From Terrimesophilobacter mesophilus (GTDB lineage: Bacteria > Actinomycetota > Actinomycetes > Actinomycetales > Microbacteriaceae), in contig NZ_JACHBP010000001.1 of the NCBI RefSeq assembly GCF_014200375.1, positions 248,001 through 312,000 on the forward strand: a stretch of 64,000 nucleotides of DNA. Direction: 5' to 3'. This document shows positions 30,303 to 40,707 of this stretch, in pieces. A program made the position numbers and the translations under genes. The notes beneath the pieces are model-generated. The model had not been told where the DNA came from. It saw only the letters and a program-made list of their open reading frames with translations, and did no database searches. Position 1 is the first letter of the stretch, and every line of letters starts with the position of its first letter.

Positions 30303-30325
30303 TTAAAGCTCTACTTGAGGTTTAA
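30303..30325. promoter_or_regulatory. Near-perfect palindrome upstream of ftsZ, candidate MerR/FtsR operator
   Basis: Arms TTAAAGCTC (30303-30311) and GAGGTTTAA (30317-30325) pair at 8 of 9 positions around the 5-bp centre tactt. It lies 21 bp before the ftsZ GTG. The arm sequence (read on the minus strand, TTAAACCTC) and the 23-bp length are in the style of MerR-family operators. FtsR, a MerR regulator known to activate ftsZ in Corynebacterium, is encoded in this window at 61625-62323. The link between the two is inference. Confidence 0.5.
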
Positions 30326-30457
30326 AGTTATGCCCAGTATGCATTTCCTGACCTGACGGTATGCGCGCCGGTGCGCACCGTGCCGCAACCTGTCCAGCGT
30401 GTCGCGAAGTCGCCCTGCCTTATTGGTCGCCGGAGCACCGCGCGACGTCGGAAACCG

Positions 30458-31456
30458 TCAGCGAGGGCGGACGACGGGGCTCATCGGGGCGGAGACGTCG
30501 TACTCGACCCTCGCGTTCTTCCCCTGCGCCGCCATGAGTTCCGTGAGGACACGGGCCTTGAGGGCAGACCGCTCTGCGCTCCCCCACACGATCTGTGCGC
30601 CGGTCCCCTTCAGGATGAGCCGGACGTCATCCTTGGAACCGGCCTGCGCGATGTCCACCCTCGATCGGATCGACGCCGGCAGGGCGAGCATGACGTCCAC
30701 CACCGCTTCGAATGCGACGGAGTCCGTGCCCGCAGAACCGAGCTCGATGAGCGCCGTGCCGTCCGGGCGCTTCGCGGACGTCGACAGGACCACACCGGCC
30801 GGGTCCACCGTTGCGAACCCGGCCGACGTCACGACGACGCCGACCGGCGAGCGTTCCACGATGTGGACGACGAGCGTCGAGGGTGGGACGATCTCAGTCG
30901 CGAAACTCCGGATGAGGGGGAACGAATTGAGTTCTGTCGTGATGGCTCCGTAGTCGAGAAGGGCGAGCGGAGTGCCCAGCTGGCCGTCGATCGCCTTGGT
31001 CACCGCCTTCGCGTCGACCGACTTCGCCCCGTCGACCCTGATGGTCCGCAGCGCGAGGACGGGCGAATAGACCGCGACCGCGAGAAGTGCTGCCATGACG
31101 ACCACTATCGCGATGGCCGTCAGCCATCCCCAGCGCCGGTGCCGGGATCGGCGCGTGAACCGACGGATCTCGCGCCTCTCGAACCTCCTGCGTTCCTTCG
31201 CGGCCGCCCGCACCTGCTTCCCGCCGCCCGCGGGCTCTCGCTCAGTGGGGCGGCCAGTGGCACTCGAGGGCGCAGTGGGTTTCGAGGGCACAGTGGCGAT
31301 CGATGGGGCGGCGTCGACGGGCCGCACACGGCGATTCTCAGACTTACGGGGTTTGCGGGGTTCGCTCGGCGATCGCGATGGACGCCGCGGCGACCCGGGC
31401 GTCTTCGCCCCCGGCTCCTGTACGGGAGGGCGGTCGAATCCCTCTGGCCGCTTCAC
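30458..31456 (-). CDS. ftsQ: Cell division protein FtsQ
   Basis: 332 residues. A long Pro/Arg/Lys-rich cytoplasmic N-terminus (to about 105), one membrane helix (about 110-133), then a POTRA domain ([19 protein letters not shown]) and the FtsQ beta domain. It scaffolds the FtsL/FtsB-FtsW/FtsI complex at the septum. The GTG start overlaps the murC stop as GTGA. Confidence 0.94.
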   Translation of the reverse strand: MKRPEGFDRPPVQEPGAKTPGSPRRPSRSPSEPRKPRKSENRRVRPVDAAPSIATVPSKPTAPSSATGRPTEREPAGGGKQVRAAAKERRRFERREIRRFTRRSRHRRWGWLTAIAIVVVMAALLAVAVYSPVLALRTIRVDGAKSVDAKAVTKAIDGQLGTPLALLDYGAITTELNSFPLIRSFATEIVPPSTLVVHIVERSPVGVVVTSAGFATVDPAGVVLSTSAKRPDGTALIELGSAGTDSVAFEAVVDVMLALPASIRSRVDIAQAGSKDDVRLILKGTGAQIVWGSAERSALKARVLTELMAAQGKNARVEYDVSAPMSPVVRPR

Positions 31457-32880
31457 GTCGCCCCGGGAGAGTCGTGCTCGGAGCGGCGCTTCCGCGCAGC
31501 AAGGGCGGTCAACAGGTCGGGAACCACCCCGTAGACATCCCCGCCACCCATCGACATGACGATGTCGCCGGGGTGCGCGAGCTCGACCGCCCTCTCGATG
31601 GCCGCCGCCCAGGAATCCAGGTACTCGACCCGCGAAGCGTCAGCGAATCGTTCGGCGATGAGGCGGCCCGTCACCCCTGGCTTCGCGTCCTCGCGCGCTG
31701 CGTAGATCGGAACGATGATCGTGTGGTCGGCTTGCGCCTCGAAGACGGCGGCGAACTCCGCAGCCATCCGCTCGGTGCGGCTGTACAGGTGCGGTTGGAA
31801 GATCGGAATGATCCGCCCCTCTCCCACGACCGAGCGAGCACCGCCGAGCGCGGCCGAGATCTCGGTCGGATGGTGCGCGAAGTCGTCGAATACCCGCACC
31901 CCGCCCACATCGCCGCGGAACTCGAACCTGCGCTCGGTGCCCGCGAATGTACCGAGAGCCTTGAGCGAGTCTGCAGGATCGAAACCGAGCGATACGAGGA
32001 CTCCGAACGCTCCCGCCGCGTTCAGGACGTTGTGGCGGCCGGGGATCCGGAGTGTCGCAGGGTAATCCCTGCCCTGCCAGGCGAGGACGAACGCCGCCGT
32101 CGGGCCGGGTTCGATGGAGTGGACGCGCACGGTCGCCTCGGCATCAGTGCCGAAGGTGATGACCTCGCGGCCTCCGAGCCGTGAGCTGACCTGCCGCGCA
32201 CCGGGATCGTCGGCGGAGATGATAACGGCCTCGGATGCGCCCGCCGCGAATTCCACGAAGGCGTCGATGAAAGCGGCTTCGCTGCCGAAGTGGTCGAGGT
32301 GATCCGGGTCGACGTTCGTGATGAGAGCGATGGCGGTGTCGTACAACAGGAATGAGCCATCCGATTCGTCGGCTTCCACGACGAACAGTTCATCCTTTCC
32401 CGCCATGGAGCTGACGCCGAGCGAGGAGATCACACCACCGTTGACGAATCCGGGATCCGCGCCGAGGCCCCGGAGCGCCGTGACGACCATCGCCGTCGAC
32501 GTGGTCTTGCCGTGTGCGCCTGCGACGGCGACGAGCCGGTGCCGACCGGTCAACCAGGCGAGGGCAACGGCCCGGTGGACGACCGGGACGCCGCGTTCCC
32601 GCGCCCGAAGGTACTCGGGGTTGTCCTCTCCGATCGCGCCGGTCACGACGACCGTGTCCGCGGAACCGATGGCGTTCGCGTCGTGGCCGATCGTCACGAC
32701 CGCGCCCGCATCGCGCAATACGTCGACCGTGTGCGTGTCACGAAGATCGGAACCCGTCACGGTGATGCCCGCGTCGAGGAACAAGTGCGCGATCCCACTC
32801 ATCCCTGCCCCGCCGATGCCGATGAAATGCACCACGGACGGCGCATCCGGCATGGCCTGGCTGAAGTCCGTCTTTATCAT
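31453..32880 (-). CDS. murC: UDP-N-acetylmuramate--L-alanine ligase
   Basis: 475 residues. Mur ligase with an N-terminal UDP-binding [11 protein letters not shown], the ATP loop [12 protein letters not shown], a central [10 protein letters not shown] and the C-terminal [10 protein letters not shown]. It adds L-Ala to UDP-MurNAc. The ATG overlaps the murG stop (ATGA). Upstream in-frame extension is rejected since it lies inside murG. Confidence 0.98.
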   Translation of the reverse strand: MIKTDFSQAMPDAPSVVHFIGIGGAGMSGIAHLFLDAGITVTGSDLRDTHTVDVLRDAGAVVTIGHDANAIGSADTVVVTGAIGEDNPEYLRARERGVPVVHRAVALAWLTGRHRLVAVAGAHGKTTSTAMVVTALRGLGADPGFVNGGVISSLGVSSMAGKDELFVVEADESDGSFLLYDTAIALITNVDPDHLDHFGSEAAFIDAFVEFAAGASEAVIISADDPGARQVSSRLGGREVITFGTDAEATVRVHSIEPGPTAAFVLAWQGRDYPATLRIPGRHNVLNAAGAFGVLVSLGFDPADSLKALGTFAGTERRFEFRGDVGGVRVFDDFAHHPTEISAALGGARSVVGEGRIIPIFQPHLYSRTERMAAEFAAVFEAQADHTIIVPIYAAREDAKPGVTGRLIAERFADASRVEYLDSWAAAIERAVELAHPGDIVMSMGGGDVYGVVPDLLTALAARKRRSEHDSPGAT

Positions 32881-33965
32881 GCGCTGCCCGTCGACCGTTG
32901 CAGCGCATCGTGGATGAGTTCCACGGTGCGCTCCGTTCCGTTCTTCACACCGAGCGGCGCGACCTTGGCTGCGAGCTCCGCCACGGCCGCCGTGTCGCGC
33001 AGGAGGGGAACGAGCACGTCGCCGACCCACTCCGGAGTGAAGTCGGCATTGGCCACGAGCAGCGAGCCACCGGCAGCCACGATGGCCGACACGTTCCTGC
33101 GCTGCTCCCCGTTGCCGATGGGAAGCGGCACGTACACAGCGGGAATCCCGAGGGCGGCGAGTTCGCTCACGGTTGCCGCCCCCGCCCGCGTGACGGCGAG
33201 ATCGGCGGTCGAGAGCGCGAGGTCCATGCGATCGCAGTACCTCACGACGTGGTATCCGGGGAGACCGCCGTCGGTCAGATTCGAACCGGTTCCCGTGATG
33301 TGGAGAACGCTCCATCCGGTGCTGAGGATGCCGGCGATCGACGAGGACACCGTCTCGTTGAGCGATCGGGCGCCGAGTGATCCACCGGTGACGAGCAGCA
33401 CGCGGCTGTCCGAAGCGAATCCGAAGAACTCGAGCGCCTCCAGCCGGGCTCTGAGCGGGTCGAGAGTCTCGATCGCAGACGACAGGGGCATCCCCACGAC
33501 CCTCGCGTGCCGCAGCCGCGTCCCGGCGAAGGCGACGCCGACGAACCGGGTCAGCCAGCTCCCCAGGCGGTTGGCGAATCCCGGAACCCTGTTCGCCTCG
33601 TGGACGACGAGTGCGACCTTCTCTCGCCACGCGGCGATGTACGCCGGCGCAGAGACGAATCCGCCGAATCCGACGACGACATCGATGTCGCGTCCGGCGA
33701 TGAGGTCGCGGGTCTCCCGTACCGTGCGAAGGAAGCGCGCGGGGAACCGGAACAACTCCCGCCCGATGTGTCGTGGCAACGGGACCTTCTCGATGGTCGC
33801 CAACTCGTAACCCCGCGCAGGCACGAGTCGCGCTTCGATGCCGCCGGGGGTCCCCAGGACGAGAACCGCAGCATCCGGATCATCGCGGCGCAACCGATCC
33901 GCGACGGCGAGCAGGGGGTTCACGTGGCCGGCGGTGCCTCCACCGGCCATCAGGTATCGTGTCAC
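32877..33965 (-). CDS. murG: UDP-GlcNAc:undecaprenyl-PP-MurNAc-pentapeptide transferase
   Basis: 362 residues. GT-B fold glycosyltransferase making lipid II at the inner membrane face. Contains the glycine-rich [11 protein letters not shown] near the start, [25 protein letters not shown] and the C-terminal donor-binding [16 protein letters not shown]. The GTG start overlaps the ftsW stop as GTGA. Confidence 0.98.
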   Translation of the reverse strand: MTRYLMAGGGTAGHVNPLLAVADRLRRDDPDAAVLVLGTPGGIEARLVPARGYELATIEKVPLPRHIGRELFRFPARFLRTVRETRDLIAGRDIDVVVGFGGFVSAPAYIAAWREKVALVVHEANRVPGFANRLGSWLTRFVGVAFAGTRLRHARVVGMPLSSAIETLDPLRARLEALEFFGFASDSRVLLVTGGSLGARSLNETVSSSIAGILSTGWSVLHITGTGSNLTDGGLPGYHVVRYCDRMDLALSTADLAVTRAGAATVSELAALGIPAVYVPLPIGNGEQRRNVSAIVAAGGSLLVANADFTPEWVGDVLVPLLRDTAAVAELAAKVAPLGVKNGTERTVELIHDALQRSTGSA

Positions 33966-35185
33966 CGCTGCATCCGGTCCGGTACTGGCTGCCGCGCGTA
34001 GGACAGGACGATCCCGATCGCGAGGAGCGTCGTCACGAGTGCCGAACCGCCCGCCGAGATGAGGGGCAGCGGCACCCCGAGGACGGGTAAGAGCCCGAGC
34101 ACCACCGCAATGTTCACGAACGCCTGCACGACGATCCAGACGAGAACGGCACTGACCGTGATCTTCGCGATGGGGTCGCGCGACGACCGGATGACCCGGA
34201 TGAATCCGATCGCGAGCACGACGAACAGTGCGAGCACGACGATGGCGCCGAGCAGCCCGAGCTCTTCGCCGATGATCGCGAAGATGAAGTCATTGTCGGC
34301 CTCAGGCAGCCAGGACCACTTCGCCTTCGAGTTGCCGAGCCCCACCCCGAACACGCCACCCGATGCGAGCGCCCACCAACCGTGCAGGGTCTGCCAACAC
34401 AGTCCGTTGTAGGAGGCATCCGACGTGCAGCCGCTCTGCCAGGCGAGAATCCGGTCCTGGCGGGAGCCGCCCGACATCGCCATGCCGAGGGCGGCGACCG
34501 CCATCACGAGGGTCGGCACAGCGAGGATGCGCAAGCGCACGCCGGCGAAGAAGAGCGACCCGAGCACGATCGCGACGAGGATGATCGCGGTGCCGAGGTC
34601 GCCGCCGATCAGGACGAGTCCGATCGCGACGGCCGTGACCAGTCCGATCGGCCGGATGAGCTGCCGCCAGTCGTCGAGAACCTCCAGCTTCTTCGCCAGT
34701 ATGACGCCGAGCCACACCACGAGCGCGACCTTCACGAGCTCCGACGGCTGGAACGAGAACGTACCGAGCAGGATCCAGTTCCGGTTCCCATTGTGTTCGA
34801 TGCCGAGGTTCGTGGCGACGACGAGGAACTGCAGCGACACGGCCACGAGCATCGCGATGCCGGCCCATCGACGCCAGAACACGGCGGGCATCCTCGCCGC
34901 GATCAACATGATCGGGATGCCCAGGAGCGCGAACATCGCCTGCCGCAGGAAGCCCGTGAAGAAGTCGTCCGTCGCCTTGAACGACTCGACGGCTGAGGAG
35001 GAGAGCACCATGACAAGGCCGAACACGACGAGGAACATCGTCGCGCCGAGGATCAGGAAATAGTCGCCGTTCTCCGAACCGAAGATGCGCTTGACAGCGA
35101 CGAGGACGGCGGGAGACGACGAGGATTCCCGCGCTGGCTCTTGCGGTTCAGGGGACCTTCGGGGTCGCGGAGGGCTTGTCGTCAT
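33962..35185 (-). CDS. ftsW: Peptidoglycan glycosyltransferase FtsW (SEDS)
   Basis: 407 residues, about ten membrane helices. SEDS polymerase signatures include NGNRNWILLGTFSFQPSEL, VLIGGDLGTAIIL, FAIIGEELGLLG and the C-terminal GVPLPLISAGGSALV. It polymerises septal glycan with FtsI. The ATG at 35185 follows GGAGGA; it lies inside murD, overlapping its end by 38 bp. Confidence 0.97.
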   Translation of the reverse strand: MTTSPPRPRRSPEPQEPARESSSSPAVLVAVKRIFGSENGDYFLILGATMFLVVFGLVMVLSSSAVESFKATDDFFTGFLRQAMFALLGIPIMLIAARMPAVFWRRWAGIAMLVAVSLQFLVVATNLGIEHNGNRNWILLGTFSFQPSELVKVALVVWLGVILAKKLEVLDDWRQLIRPIGLVTAVAIGLVLIGGDLGTAIILVAIVLGSLFFAGVRLRILAVPTLVMAVAALGMAMSGGSRQDRILAWQSGCTSDASYNGLCWQTLHGWWALASGGVFGVGLGNSKAKWSWLPEADNDFIFAIIGEELGLLGAIVVLALFVVLAIGFIRVIRSSRDPIAKITVSAVLVWIVVQAFVNIAVVLGLLPVLGVPLPLISAGGSALVTTLLAIGIVLSYARQPVPDRMQR

Positions 35186-36662
35186 CAGGTCCTCCTCCCA
35201 ACAATTCGCGAACGGCATCCGCAAACCGGGACCCGCGATCCGCGTAGTCCCGGAACTGGTCCATGGATGCCGCCGCCGGGGCGAGAAGCACGACGTCGCC
35301 GTCGCCTGCAAGCTCCGATGCCAGTCGCACGGCCGTCGGCATCACCTCATTAGTGTCAGTCGTGTCAACCTCGAAAACCGGGAGTTGCGGGGCGTGTCGT
35401 GCGAATGACGCGGCCACGTCGGCCCGGTCGGTTCCGATGATGATGGCCGCTTTCAGGCGGGGAACCGCACGCGCGATGAGCTCGTCGAGCGACGCGCCCT
35501 TGAGGAGCCCCCCCACCATCCACACCACGGAATCAAAGGACGTGAGCGAGGCCTGCGCGGCGTGCGCGTTCGTCGCCTTCGAATCGTCGATCCACCGGAT
35601 TCCCCTCTCGAGTGCGACGAGCTCCGTGCGGTGGTGATCCGGGCGGAAGGCGAGGAGGGTCTGCCGCACGGCATCGATCGGCACTCCGTACGAACGAGCG
35701 AGCGCCGAGGCCGCCAGCGCATTCGCCAGCATGTGCGCTCCGCCGAGGCCGACCTCCGTGAGCTCCGGCACCGTGGCGATCTCCAGGGCGGTGTTCCGCC
35801 GATCGTCGAGAAACGCCCGATCGCACAGGATTCCGTCGACGATACCGAAATCGCTGGGCCCGGGGATCCCCAGGCCGAAGCCGATCGCCCGGCATCCGTC
35901 GACGACCTCTGCCGCTTCGACGAGCCGGCGGGTCACCGGATCGTCCTGGTTGAAGACGCACGCGGTTCTCGTGCCCCAGTACACCTTCCCCTTCGCGGCC
36001 TCGTATGCCTCACGGGACCCGTGCCAGTCGAGGTGATCGTCAGCGATGTTGAGGCATGCGCTCGCCCACGGTGAGAGCTCTCCGAGGTAATGCAACTGGA
36101 AGCTCGACAATTCGACGACGAGCACGTCGAACCCTCCCGGGTCCCTGATGGCGTCCAGGACCGGGACTCCCACGTTCCCGCAGGGGGCGGCACGAACCCC
36201 GGCGGCCACGAGCATCGCTGCCGTGAGCTGCACGGTCGTGGTCTTGCCGTTCGTCCCCGTGACGACGATCCACTCTGCGGGCGGCCCGACCTTGTCACGG
36301 AGTCGCCAGGCGAGCTCGATGTCGCCCCAGACGGCTCGCCCATCCTGCCCGGCCCAGACCACCGCCGGATGCGTCGGTGGAAACCCGGGCGAGACGATCA
36401 CGATGTCGGGCTCGAACCGGGCCACCCGATCCGGAACACCGTGCTCGAGCGGCCCTACGACGAGTTCGACGCCGATGACGTCCAGGATCTCCGCGGTGGG
36501 CTCATCCGCAGACGATGCCGCGACGAGCACGGTGCAGCCGAGTTCGGCGAGGGTATCGGCCACGGAGAAGCCCGTGACCCCGAGTCCGAGCACGAGCACC
36601 CGTACCCCTGTCCAGTCTGCGTTCCAGCTGGTGAGCGCGTCGAGCTCCCGTGCGGTCATCAT
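35148..36662 (-). CDS. murD: UDP-N-acetylmuramoyl-L-alanine--D-glutamate ligase
   Basis: 504 residues, longer than the about 450 of E. coli MurD because of an extended C-terminus. Rossmann start [15 protein letters not shown] loop [22 protein letters not shown] and the C-terminal [11 protein letters not shown]. It adds D-Glu to UDP-MurNAc-L-Ala. The ATG at 36662 overlaps the mraY stop; the 3' end runs 38 bp into ftsW. Confidence 0.97.
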   Translation of the reverse strand: MMTARELDALTSWNADWTGVRVLVLGLGVTGFSVADTLAELGCTVLVAASSADEPTAEILDVIGVELVVGPLEHGVPDRVARFEPDIVIVSPGFPPTHPAVVWAGQDGRAVWGDIELAWRLRDKVGPPAEWIVVTGTNGKTTTVQLTAAMLVAAGVRAAPCGNVGVPVLDAIRDPGGFDVLVVELSSFQLHYLGELSPWASACLNIADDHLDWHGSREAYEAAKGKVYWGTRTACVFNQDDPVTRRLVEAAEVVDGCRAIGFGLGIPGPSDFGIVDGILCDRAFLDDRRNTALEIATVPELTEVGLGGAHMLANALAASALARSYGVPIDAVRQTLLAFRPDHHRTELVALERGIRWIDDSKATNAHAAQASLTSFDSVVWMVGGLLKGASLDELIARAVPRLKAAIIIGTDRADVAASFARHAPQLPVFEVDTTDTNEVMPTAVRLASELAGDGDVVLLAPAAASMDQFRDYADRGSRFADAVRELLGGGPDDDKPSATPKVP

Positions 36663-37765
36663 GGCGCGATGCTGGAGAGCCATTCGAGGTAGAAGAGTCC
36701 CACCCCGGCTCCGACGAAGAGGCCGGAGATGATCCAGAATCGTACGACGATGGTGACCTCCGGCCAGCCCTTCATCTCGAAGTGGTGGTGGTAAGGGCTC
36801 GCCCTCCAGATGCGCTTGCCCTTCGTCACCCTGAAGTAGATGCGCTGGATGATGACCTGGCCCGTGATGACCGCGAACAGGCCGCCGATGAGCAGGAGCA
36901 GGAGTTCCGTCCTGGAGAGGATGGCGAGCGCAGCCAGTGCGCCGCCGAGTGCGAAGGATCCGGTGTCACCCATCATGATCTGCGCGGGCGAGGTGTTCCA
37001 CCACAGGAAGCCGACGAGGGATCCGACGATGACCGCTGCGATCGTCGCCAGTTCGAGAGGCGCGGAGACGTCGTAGCACTTGAACAGGTTCTCCGGATTC
37101 ACGGAGAGGCTGTAGCAGGACTGGATCGACTGCCAGTACCCGATGATGATGTACGAACCGATCGCGAAGATGGACGCCCCCGCGGCGAGACCGTCCAGCC
37201 CATCGGCGAGGTTGACCGCGTTCGACGCCGACACCGTGATGAACACGATCCACAGCACGATCACCATCGTTCCCGCGACGACACCGAAGGTGACGAGGAA
37301 GTCGAACGGGAGATCCCGGATGAAGGAAAGCGCCGTGGACACCGGCGACCGCCCGTGGCTGTCGCGGTAGTTGATTCCCACCAGAGCGAAGGCGATCCCC
37401 ACCACGACGGTCCCGATGACCTTGTAGATGCCGCGCAGGCCGAGGCTGTTCTGCTTGCTCACCTTCATGAGGTCGTCGACGAAACCGATCAGGCCGAGCC
37501 CGCCCATCATGAGGATGACGAGCATGGCGCTCGCGCTGGGGCGGCCACCTCCGAAGAGATGGCCGACGAAGTACCCGAGGATCGATGCGGTGACGAAGAC
37601 CACGCCACCCATGGATGGCGTTCCCCGCTTCATGACGTGGGTGGTCGGTGTGTCTGCACGGATGAACTGGCCGAGGCCGAGTCGACGGAAGACCTTCGCG
37701 AACACGGGGGTGAGCAGAAGTGTGAAGGCCATGGAGAACCCGGCGCCGATGAGAAGAGCAAGCAT
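36659..37765 (-). CDS. mraY: Phospho-N-acetylmuramoyl-pentapeptide transferase
   Basis: 368 residues, ten membrane helices. Forms lipid I from UDP-MurNAc-pentapeptide and undecaprenyl phosphate. MraY motifs: [23 protein letters not shown] (Asp-Asp pair), [15 protein letters not shown] and the C-terminal [14 protein letters not shown]. It overlaps the murF stop by 1 bp. Confidence 0.98.
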   Translation of the reverse strand: MLALLIGAGFSMAFTLLLTPVFAKVFRRLGLGQFIRADTPTTHVMKRGTPSMGGVVFVTASILGYFVGHLFGGGRPSASAMLVILMMGGLGLIGFVDDLMKVSKQNSLGLRGIYKVIGTVVVGIAFALVGINYRDSHGRSPVSTALSFIRDLPFDFLVTFGVVAGTMVIVLWIVFITVSASNAVNLADGLDGLAAGASIFAIGSYIIIGYWQSIQSCYSLSVNPENLFKCYDVSAPLELATIAAVIVGSLVGFLWWNTSPAQIMMGDTGSFALGGALAALAILSRTELLLLLIGGLFAVITGQVIIQRIYFRVTKGKRIWRASPYHHHFEMKGWPEVTIVVRFWIISGLFVGAGVGLFYLEWLSSIAP

Positions 37766-39162
37766 CAGCTCACCCCGGCGATTCGATCGCCCAGGAGCCG
37801 CAGGCCCGCCGAATTCGATGATTTCACGAGAACGACATCCCCGGCCCGCATCTCGTCACGCAACAGATCGTATGCCTCGTCGGGGGTCTGGACGAGTACC
37901 GACTCTCCGTCCCACGAACCTTCGAGTCCCGCGGCATTGTGAATGTGGCGGGCTCGATGACCGACGACGACGAGCTTGTCGATGTTCAGCCGGACCACGA
38001 GCCGCCCGATCCGATCGTGCTCCTCGTCGGAGAACGAACCGAGTTCAGCCATCTCGCCGAGAACGGCGATGGCGCGATGCGCGCCGCGGGTGATCTCGGC
38101 GAGAGTCTTGAGTGCGGCCGCCATCGAATCGGGGCTCGCGTTGTACGCGTCGTTGAGGACTGTGATGCCGTCAGGAGATTGAAGCAGCTCCATCCGCCAG
38201 CGCTCTGCCCGCGACATCGACCCCAGGGCCGTGATCGCGGCGTGAGGCTCGACGCCGAGCTCGCGGGTCGCCGCTACCGCCGCAAGGGCGTTCATCACGT
38301 TGTGCTCCCCGAGCAGGCGCAGGCGCACGGGGATGCGCTCCTCCCCCAGCACGAGCGTGAAGCCCGTACCCGCCACGGTCGTCTCCACGTCCGCCGCCGC
38401 GACGTCGGCACGCTCCGAGAGCCCGAACCTGACGACCCTCGCCTTCGTGAGTGCCGCCATCGATTCGACGCGGGTGTCGTCGGTGTTGAGCACGGCGACC
38501 GCGTCAGGTGGCAACTCGGTGACGATCTCGGCCTTGGCCTTCGCGGTGTCATCGATGCTGCCGAATCCGCCGGCGTGCGCGAGCCCGACTTTGAGGACGA
38601 TGGCGACATCCGGGACGACGATCGACACGAGCCTCGCGATGTCTCCCGCAGCACTCGCCCCCATCTCCACGACGAGGAATTCCGTGTCGTTGTCGATGCC
38701 GAGCATGGACAGCGGCGCACCGACCTGGTTGTTGAAGGAGCCGCGCGGGGCGACAGTGGGGCCCTTCGTCTCCAGGATCGTGCGCAGCATGTTCTTCGTC
38801 GTCGTCTTCCCGTTCGATCCCGTCACGGCGACGATCCGCAACCGGCCGAGGGCACGCACCCGGGCGACGACCTCCGTGGCCAGCGTCGACAGGGCGACGA
38901 GCGAGTCCGCTACGACGATGACCGGAACGCCGATGTCGAGATCTCGCTCCGCGATGACGGCCGCCGCGCCCGCCGCAACGGCAGACGCGGCGAACTCGTG
39001 GCCGTCGGTCGTCTCCCCGCGCATGGCGATGAAGATGCTCCCTTCGCTCGCGAGCCGCGAGTCGACGACGACAGGTCCGGCCAAGATCTTCGACACGCCT
39101 TCCCTCTCGTCGATCCTCCCGGAGACCACACCGGCAAGGTCGACGAGCGACAGTGCGATCAC
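37765..39162 (-). CDS. murF: UDP-MurNAc-tripeptide--D-alanyl-D-alanine ligase
   Basis: 465 residues. Mur ligase adding D-Ala-D-Ala. ATP loop [41 protein letters not shown] and [13 protein letters not shown] are the MurF-type signatures. The GTG start overlaps the murE stop (GTGA). Length normal. Confidence 0.97.
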   Translation of the reverse strand: MIALSLVDLAGVVSGRIDEREGVSKILAGPVVVDSRLASEGSIFIAMRGETTDGHEFAASAVAAGAAAVIAERDLDIGVPVIVVADSLVALSTLATEVVARVRALGRLRIVAVTGSNGKTTTKNMLRTILETKGPTVAPRGSFNNQVGAPLSMLGIDNDTEFLVVEMGASAAGDIARLVSIVVPDVAIVLKVGLAHAGGFGSIDDTAKAKAEIVTELPPDAVAVLNTDDTRVESMAALTKARVVRFGLSERADVAAADVETTVAGTGFTLVLGEERIPVRLRLLGEHNVMNALAAVAATRELGVEPHAAITALGSMSRAERWRMELLQSPDGITVLNDAYNASPDSMAAALKTLAEITRGAHRAIAVLGEMAELGSFSDEEHDRIGRLVVRLNIDKLVVVGHRARHIHNAAGLEGSWDGESVLVQTPDEAYDLLRDEMRAGDVVLVKSSNSAGLRLLGDRIAGVS

Positions 39163-40694
39163 CAGCCGGCCTCACGCAGGGCCGCCCGGGCCTCCGCTCT
39201 CGCGGAGTACGGGGTCCGCACCCCTTCGATGTCGCGGTAGTCCTGGTGTCCGGGCCCCGCCCACAGAATCGAGTCGCCATCCTTCGCGAGAGAGACGGCG
39301 TGACGGATCGCCTGCTCGGGCGGACTCACCTCGTGAAGCTCGGCCTGGTGCTCAGCGAGGCCCGCGCCGTGGATGAGCATCTTCCTGATCGCCTCCGGGT
39401 TCTCGAAACGGGGATGGTGATCGGTGATGACGAGGATGTCGGAGTATTCGGAGGCGACGCGGCCCATCTCATCACGCTTGGTCGCGTCACGGTCGCCATC
39501 GGCGCCGACGACCATGATGACCCTGCCGCTCGTGACCTTACGAACGGCTCCGAGGGTGTTGAGGAACGCGTCGGGGCTGTGGCCGAAATCCACGTACACG
39601 GTCGGGCCGACGTCGCCGGACACCCGCTCCGTACGCCCGGGAAGATACGCCTCGATGCCGTCCTGGACGGCGTGCCCGATCGCTTCGAGCTCGAAGCCGG
39701 CCTCGACGAGCATGACGATGGCGAGCCCCGCGTTCGCGGCCATGTGCCATCCGATGACCGGCACGGTCGTCTGCAGGGACCTACCCTCCGGTCCCGTCAG
39801 CCGGAACTCGGTGAACTCTGCGCGTTCATCGAGGATCTCCACACGCCACTCCGCGTCGACCCCCTCCGTCGCCGAGATCGTGGTCACCGGGATATGGGAT
39901 CCTTCGACCACCCGGTGCCCCCACCCCGAGTCGAGCGAGACGACGCCCCTGCGGCCTCGTTCCGGCTCGAAGAAGGCCAGCTTCGCGGCGAAGTACTCCT
40001 CCATGTCCGCATAGTCGTCGAGGTGATCGTGACTGAGGTTCGTGAACGCGACGACGTCGAAGACGATCCCATCCACGCGGTTCTTGCTGAGGGCCTGGGC
40101 GCTGACCTCGACGGCGACCGCGCGGACCTCGCTCTCGCGCATCCTCGCCAGCAGGGCGTGCAGTTCGCTGGCCTCCGGGGTCGTGAGCCGGCTCACGACC
40201 GTGAGATCGCCGATGTGGCGTTCCGCCGTTGAACTGAGGCCGGTCACGAGACCGAGTTGTCGCAGGATGGCCTCGAGCAGGTATGCGGTGGAGGTCTTCC
40301 CATTGGTTCCCGTGATGCCGAACAGCAGTGGCGGCTCCTCGGCCGTCTGATACACCCACGCCGAGACATCGCCGAGCGCCGCCCTGGGCGAGTCGACCAC
40401 GACGATCGGCAGACCGGACGTCTCGGCCAGCGCCGCTCCGGCGCGGTCCGTCATGACGGCGACGGCGCCGCGCTCGCGCGCGTCCGCCGCGAACCCTGCG
40501 CCATGGCTGTGCTCTCCCGGCAATCCGACGAACAGGTCGCCAGGGTGCACTTCACTCGTGCGCACCGTCACGCCGCTGATCTCCACGCCATCGGTCGAGC
40601 CGATGACCTCGAGGCCGAACTCGGCCACGAGTCCGGCGAGCGACCTCGCCATGGGATGCTCGGGACGCAGGACCGGTGGGGTCCGATCAGTCAC
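39159..40694 (-). CDS. murE: UDP-MurNAc-dipeptide ligase (third stem residue)
   Basis: 511 residues. Mur ligase with ITGTNGKTSTAYLLEA, the LTTPEASELHALLARM region and TNLSHDHLDDYADMEEYF. The selectivity motif, DNPR in meso-diaminopimelate enzymes, is here DHHPR (residues 425-429), followed by FENPEAI. A different diamino acid or homoserine at position 3, as in the B-type peptidoglycan of Microbacteriaceae, is therefore likely; which one cannot be read. ftsI ends 13 bp upstream. Confidence 0.96.
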   Translation of the reverse strand: MTDRTPPVLRPEHPMARSLAGLVAEFGLEVIGSTDGVEISGVTVRTSEVHPGDLFVGLPGEHSHGAGFAADARERGAVAVMTDRAGAALAETSGLPIVVVDSPRAALGDVSAWVYQTAEEPPLLFGITGTNGKTSTAYLLEAILRQLGLVTGLSSTAERHIGDLTVVSRLTTPEASELHALLARMRESEVRAVAVEVSAQALSKNRVDGIVFDVVAFTNLSHDHLDDYADMEEYFAAKLAFFEPERGRRGVVSLDSGWGHRVVEGSHIPVTTISATEGVDAEWRVEILDERAEFTEFRLTGPEGRSLQTTVPVIGWHMAANAGLAIVMLVEAGFELEAIGHAVQDGIEAYLPGRTERVSGDVGPTVYVDFGHSPDAFLNTLGAVRKVTSGRVIMVVGADGDRDATKRDEMGRVASEYSDILVITDHHPRFENPEAIRKMLIHGAGLAEHQAELHEVSPPEQAIRHAVSLAKDGDSILWAGPGHQDYRDIEGVRTPYSARAEARAALREAGW

Positions 40695-40707
40695 AGCGTT
40701 CTCTTTC

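Noticed and set aside
32881-33630. An upstream extension of murC on the minus strand
   Set aside because: It lies fully inside murG in another frame; the ATG at 32880 overlaps the murG stop and starts the conserved MurC sequence.
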